Assembly (NCBI GenBank): GCA_017452265.1
Contig: JAFTMS010000008.1
Span: forward strand, 1 to 64,000
Reading direction: 5' to 3'
Source: Bacteroidales bacterium
GTDB taxonomy: Bacteria > Bacteroidota > Bacteroidia > Bacteroidales > UBA932
Length of the DNA: 64,000 bases
Shown: positions 45,437-54,346 of the stretch, piece after piece
How positions within the stretch are numbered: the first letter of the stretch is position 1
Layout: each line of letters opens with the position of its first letter
Notes under the pieces: generated by a model
Seen by the model: only the letters and a program-made list of their open reading frames with translations
Told to the model about the DNA's origin: nothing
The model's database searches: none
Translations under genes and position numbers: made by a program

Positions 45437-45985
45437 TTATTTATAGCTTTCCGCCAGCATCGTCCGTATGTCGGCCAAAGCAAGGGTTATATGGTTCTCG
45501 ACCGTCCTTATGTTTATACCGACGGATTCGGCTATTTCAGCATTCGTAAGCCCTTTGTAACGGCTCAGGGTGAATATCCTCTTACGTTGTTCCGGCATAC
45601 GGCTGACGGCTTTGAATATGAGCATCTGAAGCTCGTCAGCGGCGACCTTCTCGTCGATATAGGACTCGAATTCGTCCTGACACAGAAGCTGACGGGAAGC
45701 ATAGCGGCTCCTTATCGTATCGCTCGTGAACTTGTCCATGACAGCATTGCGCGCCATCCTGTAAAGATACGACGAAAACGAATCCACCTTCGAGATGATT
45801 TCACGCCGCAGCCATACCTTCATGAAGATGTCGTGCGTTATGTCCTTGGCTGTCTGACTGTCCTTCACAAGGGACTCGACAAAGGAATAGCATCTGCCGG
45901 CAAACTCATTGTAAAGCGCGGCAAACGCATCCCTGCTGCCTCGTCCGAGGGCTTCCAGAAGGCTTATTTCCTGCTCGCGTGTCAT
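45437..45985 (-). CDS. ECF RNA polymerase sigma factor (sigma-70 family)
   Basis: The 182-residue protein has region 2 (FAALYNEFAGRCYSFVESLV, DITHDIFMKVWLRRE) and region 4 (MPEQRKRIFTLSRYKGLTNAEIAESVGINIRTVENHITLAL) with a helix-turn-helix, and no regions 1 or 3. It is the PUL regulator released when SusC signals to FecR. Its ATG overlaps the stop of the upstream peptidase gene (ATGA), so the two are co-translated. Confidence 0.95.
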   Translation of the reverse strand: MTREQEISLLEALGRGSRDAFAALYNEFAGRCYSFVESLVKDSQTAKDITHDIFMKVWLRREIISKVDSFSSYLYRMARNAVMDKFTSDTIRSRYASRQLLCQDEFESYIDEKVAADELQMLIFKAVSRMPEQRKRIFTLSRYKGLTNAEIAESVGINIRTVENHITLALADIRTMLAESYK

Positions 45986-48144
45986 TGTCCTTTGAGATGT
46001 TTCAGCCAGAATTCGTGGTTCGCTTCCTCGAAATGGCGGCCCTGATATCCGCGGTAGCCGTGCATTCCGTCAGGATATATCATCAGTTCGAACTTGCGGC
46101 AGGCCTTGTGGAGGGCATCAACGAGAAGGAGGGTGTTCTGATGATGGACATTGTCGTCGCCGGTGCCGTGGGTCAGTTTGAGCATTACGGAATCTGGAAC
46201 GGAGTATTCAGCCGGGTAACCTTCCACGTAGTTCAGAACCTTCGATACCTCATAGCCTTCAGGATTGTTCTGAGGTGTGTCCATATAACGCTCGGTATAA
46301 TGCGAATCATACAACGCCCAGTCATAGACCCCGCCACCGGCGATGCCATAGCTGTAGCAGTCGGAAGCCTGCATCAGCAGCATTGCAGTCATGGTGCCGC
46401 CGAATGAGAATCCTTCTACACCGATCTTGTCACCGTCTACATACGGAAGCGCCTTGAGCCACTGGGCCCACGCACGGAAGTCCTTGATTTCCCACACGGT
46501 AAGCTGCCTGTATATCATGTCAAGGCCTTTGCGGCCATTGTGTCCTCCTGCGCGAGGATCCACGGTGATCTGGATAATGCCGTTCTCAGCATACCACTGG
46601 TTCGAAGGATACGGATGTGTCCAGCGGTCGCGAACCATAGGGGTGTCCGGGCCTCCGTAGATGTCCACATGCACAGGATACTTCTTCGCCGGATCGAAAT
46701 CCTTAGGATATACGATCATTCCGGGAAGAACGAATCCGTCTTCAGTAGTCATATGCACAAGACTGCCGAGGGCATACTCAGACGCATCATAATCCGGTCC
46801 CTTCATGTCTGCAACGACCATACCCTGTACTCCATAATGTCCCGGTCTGAGCTTCTGCATCACAGGGCCGCGGAGATTTCCCTCGGAAATGTCGTCCGTA
46901 CGTGGCTTGGACGGGATACCGCCGGATGTTTCGAATATAGCGACGCGAGTCGGCGTGCTCACGTTTGAATACGAAGCCACAAAATGCTTTACGTCAGGCG
47001 AGAACACCGCTCCGACTGCATTGTAGGCTGGATCCGTAAGAGCCGTGACTCTTCCCTTGGCATCGACCTTATACACAGCCTGACGAACGGAAGCATCACG
47101 TTTTGCGGTGAAATATATGTCTCCTTTCTTCTCATCGACACGAAGGATGGATATGCCCCAGTTAGGGCCGTCCGTCAGTCTGTGGAACTCCTTGCCGTCA
47201 TATGAGAGGAAATATATCTGCTCCCAGCCGGTCTCGAAGTCACGTGCCATATAAAGGCCACGGTCGGTGAATACGACGCCGTCGAACCAGTTGAGCCAGG
47301 TCTTGTATGTCTCATTATATACATGCCGCTTCGAACCGTCTTCAGCTTTCACGGCATACAGGTCTATGGTATTCTGCAGACGAGGCATACGGGCTATGAA
47401 GAACTCGCGGCTGTCCGGGCCCCAGAAAGGAATGCCGAAATACTGGTCAAGAGCGGGATCGAAATCCGCCCAGCAGATCCCATCTGTGGCAATTTCCACG
47501 ATGCCGATACGCACCTGCGGATTCGTCTGTCCGGCCTTGGGATAACGCGTCTCGCTCAACGAACCGCCGAGTGCAAGGTCGGTCACACGCGGACTCTGCG
47601 ACTGCGAAGCCGCCGCCTCAGGATCCGCAAATGCAGAATATATAGGGAACATCGGCACCTGCGAATTGTCAAAACGGTAGAAGCCGATCTTCCTGCTGTC
47701 AGGAGACCACCAGAAAGCCCTGTACTTCGAAGGGCGACCGAAGATCTCTTCATAATACACCCACGAAGCATAGCCGTTCAGGATTACGTCAGAGCCGTCG
47801 AAAGTCAGACGTTTCTCCTGACCGGAAGCCACATCCACCACATAAAGGTCATTGTCACGGGTGAAGGCAAGCATGGTAGAATCCGGAGAATACGTCAGAT
47901 TCACTGCTCCTGCAGGCTTAACAGGAAAGTCTGCAAAGCGCTCCGGAGCCGATGCTCCATCCGTCCTGCGGCCGGTCTTCGCATTCACGGAAAATGCCAG
48001 ACTGTCCGCAAAAGTTCCGTCATATGAGAATATGACTTCCTGATTCCCGATCCACTTCCATGCGCGAGGCACAGCCTCAAACTCCTGTCCGGCAGCCGCA
48101 TAGGCCACCCACAGCATCATCGCTGACAATAATATCTTCTTCAT
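45982..48144 (-). CDS. Exported S9B dipeptidyl-peptidase IV-like serine peptidase
   Basis: The 720-residue protein has a signal peptide (cleaved near YAAAGQ), an N-terminal eight-bladed propeller (DPPIV_N: YSPDSTMLAFTRDNDLYVVD and repeats) and a C-terminal alpha/beta hydrolase. The catalytic Ser lies in VEGFSFGGTMTAML near 605, the Asp in HGTGDDNVHHQNT and the His in DGMHGYRG. It removes N-terminal dipeptides, usually X-Pro, from peptides in the periplasm. Its stop overlaps the sigma factor start, an unusual companion for a PUL regulator. Confidence 0.9.
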   Translation of the reverse strand: MKKILLSAMMLWVAYAAAGQEFEAVPRAWKWIGNQEVIFSYDGTFADSLAFSVNAKTGRRTDGASAPERFADFPVKPAGAVNLTYSPDSTMLAFTRDNDLYVVDVASGQEKRLTFDGSDVILNGYASWVYYEEIFGRPSKYRAFWWSPDSRKIGFYRFDNSQVPMFPIYSAFADPEAAASQSQSPRVTDLALGGSLSETRYPKAGQTNPQVRIGIVEIATDGICWADFDPALDQYFGIPFWGPDSREFFIARMPRLQNTIDLYAVKAEDGSKRHVYNETYKTWLNWFDGVVFTDRGLYMARDFETGWEQIYFLSYDGKEFHRLTDGPNWGISILRVDEKKGDIYFTAKRDASVRQAVYKVDAKGRVTALTDPAYNAVGAVFSPDVKHFVASYSNVSTPTRVAIFETSGGIPSKPRTDDISEGNLRGPVMQKLRPGHYGVQGMVVADMKGPDYDASEYALGSLVHMTTEDGFVLPGMIVYPKDFDPAKKYPVHVDIYGGPDTPMVRDRWTHPYPSNQWYAENGIIQITVDPRAGGHNGRKGLDMIYRQLTVWEIKDFRAWAQWLKALPYVDGDKIGVEGFSFGGTMTAMLLMQASDCYSYGIAGGGVYDWALYDSHYTERYMDTPQNNPEGYEVSKVLNYVEGYPAEYSVPDSVMLKLTHGTGDDNVHHQNTLLLVDALHKACRKFELMIYPDGMHGYRGYQGRHFEEANHEFWLKHLKGQ

Positions 48145-48149
48145 AACTC

Positions 48150-48268
48150 AAGTTTCGCAAGTGTAAGTTATTATTTATCTGAAAGTTGGTGAAGCTTGCG
48201 AAACTTTTACCCACCGCACTTTCTCTATCTACGTTACCCCTATCCTAAATCTTTCGCAAATGCGAAAG
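48150..48268. repeat. TTTCGCAA palindromes upstream of peptidase gene
   Basis: AAGTTTCGCAAG (48150-48161) is inverted exactly as CTTGCGAAACTT at 48195-48206, and CTTTCGCA (48251-48258) as TGCGAAAG at 48261-48268. All four half-sites share a TTTCGCA core. They lie between the RecD-like helicase stop and the peptidase start; the first overlaps the expected -7 region. The inner pair could be the helicase terminator, but a regulator binding site is also likely. Confidence 0.55.
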
Positions 48269-48279
48269 TCAAGTTCATA

Positions 48280-49725
48280 TCAATCTGCAAATAATTCATC
48301 CTTAAAATTGACAAGATATACTTTTTCTGTGGCTCTTGTCATAGCGGTGTACAGCCATTTCAGGTCATCTACGGTGAGTTCCTCCTGCCAGAACGCATTG
48401 TCTATGAACACACAACGCCATTGTCCGCCTTGAGACTTATGACACGTCACAGCATTGGCATACTTCAGCTGCAGGGCATTGTAATACTTGTCCTCCCTCA
48501 CAGCATCATACTTCTTCTTCTTCGAAGTGATATGCCCGTAATCCTCGCTCACACCCTGATACAGCATGTTCGACTGCTCATACGTAAGCGACGCACTCTC
48601 CGACTCCAGCGTATCCAGAATAACCTTCGCCACAATCTCCTGATCGTCATAATCCGGAAAAGACAGCCTCGCCTCAGCGAAATGCAGCCCGTATCTGTCC
48701 TCATATTTCGAAATCTTCACCAGTTTGGCGATGTCCCCGTTGGCAATATAATCCAGTTCCTTGATCCCCTCGAGAAACTGATAACAGTTCTTCACTATCA
48801 TCAGCTTGTCATCCCTCACAAGCCTTTCCTCCTTGAACTGCACCGTCGAGCGCACCCCGATATTGTATTTTATGGCCCTGCGGTTCGAACGGCATAGTAT
48901 CACCGTATCATCCTCACCATAAGCAGCATACGCTTCCGAAATCTTCTCAATCAGTTCTCCCCCCGTAATCCTCTCCACATCATCGAAAGACACCGTTTCA
49001 AGCCCCAGATCGCACAGATCCATCACTCCCGGCCCATATTCCAGCTCAGCCTGCAACTGCCTCAGCATCGTCGCATTGTACAATATCCCCGACTCCTTCT
49101 GCTGTCTCACGACTGCCGTCAGCTCCGCAAAGACCACCCCTCCCATCATCTTCATATAATCCTGCGAAAGAGCAGGCGAAGCATCAAGTCCGACCGGAGG
49201 CAGCTGTGCCGAATCCCCTATCAGAATCACCTTGCAGTCCGTACCGGAACGTACAAACGAAATCAGGTCCTCAAGCAGATTCCCCGAACCGAAAGCCGTC
49301 GTGCTCTGCTGCTGGCCTGCATCAATGCCGATGGGCGAAACCTCGTCCACCACAAAAAGCGTCTCCTTGTCCTTGTTGACATACAGGCTGAACTGACCGA
49401 AGCCGTCACCGCCCACAGACTTCTGACGATAGATATGCTTATGTATCGTATAAGCCGGCTGACCTGCATAAGACGAAAGCACCTTTGCGGCACGACCTGT
49501 CGGAGCCAGCAGCACACATTTAGTCTTGAATTCCTTCAATGTGGCTATCACAGAAGCGATTGCAGTGGTCTTTCCCGTGCCGGCATAACCGTTCACCACC
49601 ATGATGTCGTTCCCGTCCGAACTCACAAAATCAGCCACCTTCCTCAGAAGAGTGTCCTGGCACGCAGTCGGCTCATGACGCAGGTGCGAGACAAAGCCTG
49701 AATAAAGGAAGTCGCTTCTGCCCAT
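48280..49725 (-). CDS. RecD-like superfamily 1 DNA helicase (AAA_30 / UvrD C-terminal)
   Basis: The 481-residue protein has Walker A GYAGTGKTTAI near 45, LLAPTGRAAKVLSSY, FVVDEVSPIG in place of the usual DE-A-S motif II, ILIGDSAQLPPV, and the late motif CHKSQGGQWRCVFID of RecD2/TraI-type helicases. No RecB or RecC partners are nearby. It probably unwinds DNA 5' to 3' in repair. The start is two bases away from the trkH stop, so one operon with it. Confidence 0.88.
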   Translation of the reverse strand: MGRSDFLYSGFVSHLRHEPTACQDTLLRKVADFVSSDGNDIMVVNGYAGTGKTTAIASVIATLKEFKTKCVLLAPTGRAAKVLSSYAGQPAYTIHKHIYRQKSVGGDGFGQFSLYVNKDKETLFVVDEVSPIGIDAGQQQSTTAFGSGNLLEDLISFVRSGTDCKVILIGDSAQLPPVGLDASPALSQDYMKMMGGVVFAELTAVVRQQKESGILYNATMLRQLQAELEYGPGVMDLCDLGLETVSFDDVERITGGELIEKISEAYAAYGEDDTVILCRSNRRAIKYNIGVRSTVQFKEERLVRDDKLMIVKNCYQFLEGIKELDYIANGDIAKLVKISKYEDRYGLHFAEARLSFPDYDDQEIVAKVILDTLESESASLTYEQSNMLYQGVSEDYGHITSKKKKYDAVREDKYYNALQLKYANAVTCHKSQGGQWRCVFIDNAFWQEELTVDDLKWLYTAMTRATEKVYLVNFKDELFAD

Positions 49726-49726
49726 G

Positions 49727-51178
49727 TCACTTCCTCCTGTTGAAGATCATGGAAACGACAATCAGGACAGGATATATCTCCACACGGCCGAGGAACATGT
49801 CAAGCGAGAATATGAATTTCGCCATCGCAGGCTGCGCGGAATAGTTGTCCAGACATCCGAGCTCACCGAGGCCGGGGCCCACGCTGCCTACAGAAGAAAT
49901 GACTCCCGAAACAGCCGAAGTCGCATCAGTTCCTGTCAGCATGACCGCAAGAACAGACACGAAAATGACCATTATATATACCACGATATACATCATGACC
50001 GAATTCACGGCACTGTCCGGCAGATGCTGGCCGCTGAGCCTCGTCTGTATGACGGATGTAGGATACAGCCTGCGTCTCACTTCATTGCCGATAGCCTTGC
50101 ATGAAATAAGGATACGGTCCACCTTCACACCTCCCGTCGTCGAACCCGAACATCCGCACTGGAAGGCTGCAAAGAGCAGGACGACACCGGCAAGCAGAGG
50201 CCACATGGAATTGTCGCATATCGCAAATCCGCAGGTCGACATATAGCTGACCACCGTAAAGGACGAATCCATCAGAGCCCTGCCCCAATGCTCATACCCG
50301 CCCTGAAACTTGAGCGAAAGCATGACTGCCAGCGACATCACCGCAATGGAGCCGAAATAGTATTTCACCACGGCATTGTTCATCGGCTTGAGCGACCTCG
50401 TTGCAAAGACAGCGAAGATAAGGCCGAAATGCAGGGCGCAGACGGCCATATAGAAGAGCACGATGACATTTATCAGATCTGAATTGTAATAGCCTATCGA
50501 GAGGTTCCTTGTGCTGAATCCTCCGGTCGCCGCGATGCTGAAGGCATGGTTTATGGCATCGAAAGGCGTCATCCCTGCCGCCCATAGCGAGAAGAATATC
50601 GCAAGCGTAAGGCCGACATAGACGAGCGTAATGATCCAGATGACCTTGCTCGACTTGTATCTGTAGCCCTCCTTGGAAAGCGATGAAAGCTCCATATTTG
50701 TGAGCTTCAGGCGGTACGGGCTGGCCTCCGGCATGACCAGAAGCAGGAAGACGACAACTCCGAGTCCTCCGATGTAATGCGTCGACGAGCGCCAGAAAAG
50801 AAGTCCTTTCGGCAGGGCCTCGATGTCGTTGAGAATTGTGGAACCTGTCGTCGTATATCCGGAAACGCTTTCAAACCAGGCGTTTACAAGAGTAAACTCC
50901 CCTCCCCACAGGACATATGGCATCATGCCGAACACAAATGAAAGCACCCACGCCAGGACTATGGTCAGGAAGCCGTCACGCATGGTCAGGGCCGGAGCCT
51001 TCCGCACAAAGACAAACGGGAACGCTCCCACCAGAAGCGTGATTATGAAACTGATGAGAAGAGGCACGAAAGCGGAATCACGACCGTCCGCAAGGGATAC
51101 GATCATGGACAGCAGCATGAACAGGGCACTGACCAGCAGCGCCTTGCCGACGTTTGTCGATATGGCCTTTACGTTCAT
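49727..51178 (-). CDS. trkH: TrkH family potassium uptake membrane protein
   Basis: The 483-residue transporter has four pore repeats and all four selectivity-filter loops with their glycine: GYTTTGSTIL, AATGGFSTRN, MSTCGFAICD and SSVGSVGPG. It takes up K+ and normally needs a cytosolic TrkA gating subunit, which is not encoded in this window. The gene overlaps by four bases with an upstream membrane sensor gene, and is followed closely by the helicase. Confidence 0.93.
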   Translation of the reverse strand: MNVKAISTNVGKALLVSALFMLLSMIVSLADGRDSAFVPLLISFIITLLVGAFPFVFVRKAPALTMRDGFLTIVLAWVLSFVFGMMPYVLWGGEFTLVNAWFESVSGYTTTGSTILNDIEALPKGLLFWRSSTHYIGGLGVVVFLLLVMPEASPYRLKLTNMELSSLSKEGYRYKSSKVIWIITLVYVGLTLAIFFSLWAAGMTPFDAINHAFSIAATGGFSTRNLSIGYYNSDLINVIVLFYMAVCALHFGLIFAVFATRSLKPMNNAVVKYYFGSIAVMSLAVMLSLKFQGGYEHWGRALMDSSFTVVSYMSTCGFAICDNSMWPLLAGVVLLFAAFQCGCSGSTTGGVKVDRILISCKAIGNEVRRRLYPTSVIQTRLSGQHLPDSAVNSVMMYIVVYIMVIFVSVLAVMLTGTDATSAVSGVISSVGSVGPGLGELGCLDNYSAQPAMAKFIFSLDMFLGRVEIYPVLIVVSMIFNRRK

Positions 51179-52038
51179 CTAACTTTCCTTTCCGATATGG
51201 TCTGAAGCATCTTTTCCCTGTCTTCACGGAGGTTCTTCACGCGTCTTTTCAACTCGATGTTTTCCTCTATGAGTTCCGTCACTCCGGAGTTTATGTTTGC
51301 AAGCTGGTCGTCACCGTCGAAGGTGTATCCGTGCCTGCGGCCGAGCGCGCGGTAGTTGTCGATGCCCTCCGATACCTTATATATAGGTCTCACATAATCC
51401 ACCATAAGGAAATAGAGCAGAAGGATCACGAGCAGAAGGCCGGCGCATATGGAGACGAATCCCGGCATGATGCTTCGGTAGAAACCGGCGTCGAAATCCT
51501 CCGAATTCTCCTTCAGGTCCTCGTGAATCTGCTCGTTGAGCGATGCGATGTCCGCACGCAAAGTGTTGTAACACGGCTGGAGGGTGCCGAAGAACCATTC
51601 TCCCGTGTCCACGCTGTCCGCAAGGAAGACGGCATCGAACATAAGGGACGTATTCATGAAGGCGTCGAACGAAGCATCGAGGGAATCCACCAGCGGAAGG
51701 GAGGCCTGGGAATTAAGCAGGCGCCTGAGGGAGTCCGACTGGAAGCGGAACATCTTCTGGTTGAACTCCGGCATCAGCGAAATGTCGTTCTGGACAACCA
51801 CCGACACCATCTGATGGTTGTACTCCTGCGTCAGGTCCGCCAGACTCTGCGACAGGTTGATGCTCTTTATGTTGGATGCAATCAGTTCGGACACATAGCT
51901 GCTCATCCTGCGGTATTCCATGATGGAAATCACGCTCGAAAGGAGCAGAATTGCGGCAATCGCCCCCAAGGCCAGGAAGATCTTCCTCCTGAGCGACGGC
52001 CTCTTCTCACGTCTTCTTCTTAGAAACTTCGGTAACAT
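51175..52038 (-). CDS. Membrane sensor with four-helix-bundle ectodomain and HAMP-like C-terminus, no output domain
   Basis: The 287-residue protein has a basic N-terminus (RRRREKRPSLRRK), TM1 at about 22-42, a helical ectodomain of some 150 residues, TM2 at about 195-215 and a HAMP-like region (VRPIYKVSEGIDNY) ending in a coiled coil (EENIELKRRVKNLREDREKML). The layout matches sensor kinases and chemoreceptors, but no kinase, cyclase or signalling domain follows. It overlaps trkH by four bases, so it may sense conditions for K+ uptake by direct contact. Confidence 0.7.
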   Translation of the reverse strand: MLPKFLRRRREKRPSLRRKIFLALGAIAAILLLSSVISIMEYRRMSSYVSELIASNIKSINLSQSLADLTQEYNHQMVSVVVQNDISLMPEFNQKMFRFQSDSLRRLLNSQASLPLVDSLDASFDAFMNTSLMFDAVFLADSVDTGEWFFGTLQPCYNTLRADIASLNEQIHEDLKENSEDFDAGFYRSIMPGFVSICAGLLLVILLLYFLMVDYVRPIYKVSEGIDNYRALGRRHGYTFDGDDQLANINSGVTELIEENIELKRRVKNLREDREKMLQTISERKVR

Positions 52039-52061
52039 CTCCGTAAATTTTCAACAGCCGA

Positions 52062-52069
52062 CAAATATA
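52062..52069 (-). promoter_or_regulatory. -7 box for the sensor-trkH-helicase operon
   Basis: Minus-strand TATATTTG lies 24 bases before the start at 52038. No clear TTG at the usual distance. It is divergent from the promoter at 52105. Confidence 0.5.
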
Positions 52070-52104
52070 GCAAGAAAAATCGAAAGACAGAATAACATTT
52101 TTTC

Positions 52105-52135
52105 TTGCAGAAAAAAGGGAGAAAAGTTACCTTTG
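52105..52135 (+). promoter_or_regulatory. Promoter of the DUF1846 operon
   Basis: TTG (52105-52107), 20 bases, TACCTTTG (52128-52135). The ATG at 52145 follows after only nine bases. Confidence 0.75.
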
Positions 52136-52144
52136 CATTCCGTT

Positions 52145-53611
52145 ATGAAATACGGATTTGACAACGAAAAGTATCTTAAGATACAGTCCGAACAGATCAA
52201 GAAGCGCATCGCGCAGTTCGGAGACAAGCTTTACCTCGAATTCGGAGGCAAGCTTTTTGACGACAACCATGCAAGCCGCGTGCTGCCAGGATTCAAGCCT
52301 GACAGCAAGCTCCAGATGCTCATGCAGCTCCGCGACGAAGCGGAAATCCTGCTTGTCATCAGCGCCCTCGACATCGAAAAGAACAAGGTGCGCGGAGACC
52401 TCGGCATAACCTATGACGAAGACGTCCTCAGACTGAAGGGAGAGTTCGAGAATGTGGGTCTGTACGTAAGCGGAGTGGTCATAACCCACTACAACGGCCA
52501 GTCCAGTGCAGATGCCTACAGAGCCCGCCTTGAGCGTCAGGGAATCAAGGTCTGTTATCATTACACCATCGACGGTTACCCGAACAACGTGGCCCTCATC
52601 GATTCCGACGAAGGATTCGGAAAGAACGACTATGTGGAGACGACACGTCCTCTCGTCGTGGTTACGGCTCCGGGCCCGGGGAGCGGAAAGATGGCCGTAT
52701 GCCTGAGCCAGCTCTACCATGAGAACAAGAGGGGCGTGAAGGCCGGATATGCGAAATTCGAGACCTTCCCCGTGTGGAACCTGCCGCTCAAGCACCCTGT
52801 GAACATAGCCTACGAAGCTGCGACGGCGGATCTCAACGACGTGAACATGATCGACCCGTTCCATCTTGAGGCCTACGGGACCATAGCCACGAGCTACAAC
52901 CGTGACAGCGAGGTCTTCCCCGTGCTGAACGCACTTTTCGAAGGGATCTACGGTGAAAGCCCGTACAAGTCCCCTACCGACATGGGCGTGAACATGATCG
53001 GATTCTGCCTGAGCGACGAGGACGTATGCTGCAACGCCGCAAGGGAGGAAATCATAAGAAGGTATTACTCAGCCCTCTGCAATCTCGCGGAAAACGGTAA
53101 CAACGAGCAGGAAGTCAACAAGATAGCCCTCATCCTGAAGCAGGCGAAGCTGACTACGGAATACCGCAGGACAACGGTGGCGGCACATGCGAGGAAGGAG
53201 ATAGCCGGAGTGGCGACAGCTGCAATAGAACTGCAGGACGGAACCATCATCACCTCACGTTCAAGCTCGCTTCTCGGCTCGAGCGCGGCCCTGCTTGTGA
53301 ACGCGATGAAGCATCTCGCCGGCATTCCGCACAGCGTCAAGCTGATTCCTGAAGCGATGATCGAGCCGATCCAGAAGACGAAGGTGACATACCTTCACGG
53401 TCACAACCCACGTCTGCATACGGACGAAGTGCTCGTCGCCATATCGCTTCTCAGCAACAACGACGACAACTGCCGCAAGGCTCTCGACCAGCTTCCTAAG
53501 CTTGAAGGCTGCCAGGTGCACTCGACCGTGATGCTCAGCGAAGTGGACCGCAAGATATTCAAGAAACTCGGCGTAGGACTCACCTGCGATCCCGTAAAAA
53601 AAGTCGAATAA
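52145..53611 (+). CDS. DUF1846 domain-containing protein
   Basis: The 488-residue cytosolic protein (MKYGFDNEKYLKIQSEQIKK) matches the DUF1846/UPF0371 family over its full length, with the P-loop-like VVTAPGPGSGKMAVCLSQLY near residue 180 and RSSSLLGSSAALLVNA in the C-terminal half. A crystal-structure family exists, but no confirmed reaction is known to me; nucleotide binding is suggested by the GPGSGK motif. A longer frame back to 51920 crosses the promoter and is not used. It is the first gene of a likely purine-related operon. Confidence 0.9.
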   Translation: MKYGFDNEKYLKIQSEQIKKRIAQFGDKLYLEFGGKLFDDNHASRVLPGFKPDSKLQMLMQLRDEAEILLVISALDIEKNKVRGDLGITYDEDVLRLKGEFENVGLYVSGVVITHYNGQSSADAYRARLERQGIKVCYHYTIDGYPNNVALIDSDEGFGKNDYVETTRPLVVVTAPGPGSGKMAVCLSQLYHENKRGVKAGYAKFETFPVWNLPLKHPVNIAYEAATADLNDVNMIDPFHLEAYGTIATSYNRDSEVFPVLNALFEGIYGESPYKSPTDMGVNMIGFCLSDEDVCCNAAREEIIRRYYSALCNLAENGNNEQEVNKIALILKQAKLTTEYRRTTVAAHARKEIAGVATAAIELQDGTIITSRSSSLLGSSAALLVNAMKHLAGIPHSVKLIPEAMIEPIQKTKVTYLHGHNPRLHTDEVLVAISLLSNNDDNCRKALDQLPKLEGCQVHSTVMLSEVDRKIFKKLGVGLTCDPVKKVE

Positions 53612-53612
53612 T

Positions 53613-54323
53613 ATGAAAAAACTTTTCAGAACATTGTTCACCTGCCTGGCAATCGCTGCCGCAACGGCCTTCAGCTCAAAGGCACAGAACCTGCAGCTGC
53701 ATTATGACTTCAACCGCAACTGCCTCACTTCCACCGTCGAAATGTTCCGTCCTGACTCTTTCGGAAGCACATATTTCTTCGTCGACATGGATTACACACC
53801 CAAGGTGACGGGCGCATATTGGGAAATCGCACGCGAACTCTGCTTCTGGCAGGACACCGAAGCCTCATGGCTCTCGATCCATCTCGAATACGACGGAGGG
53901 CTGAGCACGGCCGCTGGAGCATTCAACAACTCGTGGCTCGGAGGCCTCACCTGTTCGGGACATTCGGATGACTTCAGCCGCACATGGTCGCTCTCAGCGA
54001 TGTACAAGGCAATTCCAGGCACACGTGACGCTGCTGGAAAATGTCAGATGCACAACTTCCAGATCACAGGTGTCTGGGGAATACTGTTTGCCGGCGGATG
54101 GTGCTCGTTCGACGGCTTCTTCGACTTCTGGAGGGAAGTGCGCGCATGGCAGGGCACTGAATTCATTTTCGTCGCCGAGCCTCAGTTCTGGGTACATCTC
54201 AACAGGATCAAAGGCTGGGAGAAGATAAATCTGAGCCTCGGAGGCGAAGTGGAACTGTCAGCAAACTTCGTGGAGAAGGGCTTCCGTGCCATGCCGACTC
54301 TCGGTGCGAAATGGACATTCTGA
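53613..54323 (+). CDS. DUF5020 family outer-membrane protein (Tsx-like channel)
   Basis: The 236-residue protein has a signal peptide (cleaved near SSKAQ) and alternating beta-strands with aromatic residues (TYFFVDMDY, WLSIHLEYDGG) ending in a Phe (LGAKWTF), as outer-membrane barrels do. The family is related to nucleoside-specific Tsx channels. It starts two bases after DUF1846 and precedes an NCS2 permease, so it likely passes nucleosides or bases through the outer membrane. Confidence 0.83.
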   Translation: MKKLFRTLFTCLAIAAATAFSSKAQNLQLHYDFNRNCLTSTVEMFRPDSFGSTYFFVDMDYTPKVTGAYWEIARELCFWQDTEASWLSIHLEYDGGLSTAAGAFNNSWLGGLTCSGHSDDFSRTWSLSAMYKAIPGTRDAAGKCQMHNFQITGVWGILFAGGWCSFDGFFDFWREVRAWQGTEFIFVAEPQFWVHLNRIKGWEKINLSLGGEVELSANFVEKGFRAMPTLGAKWTF

Positions 54324-54346
54324 AACCATAAACCTATAAAATAATC

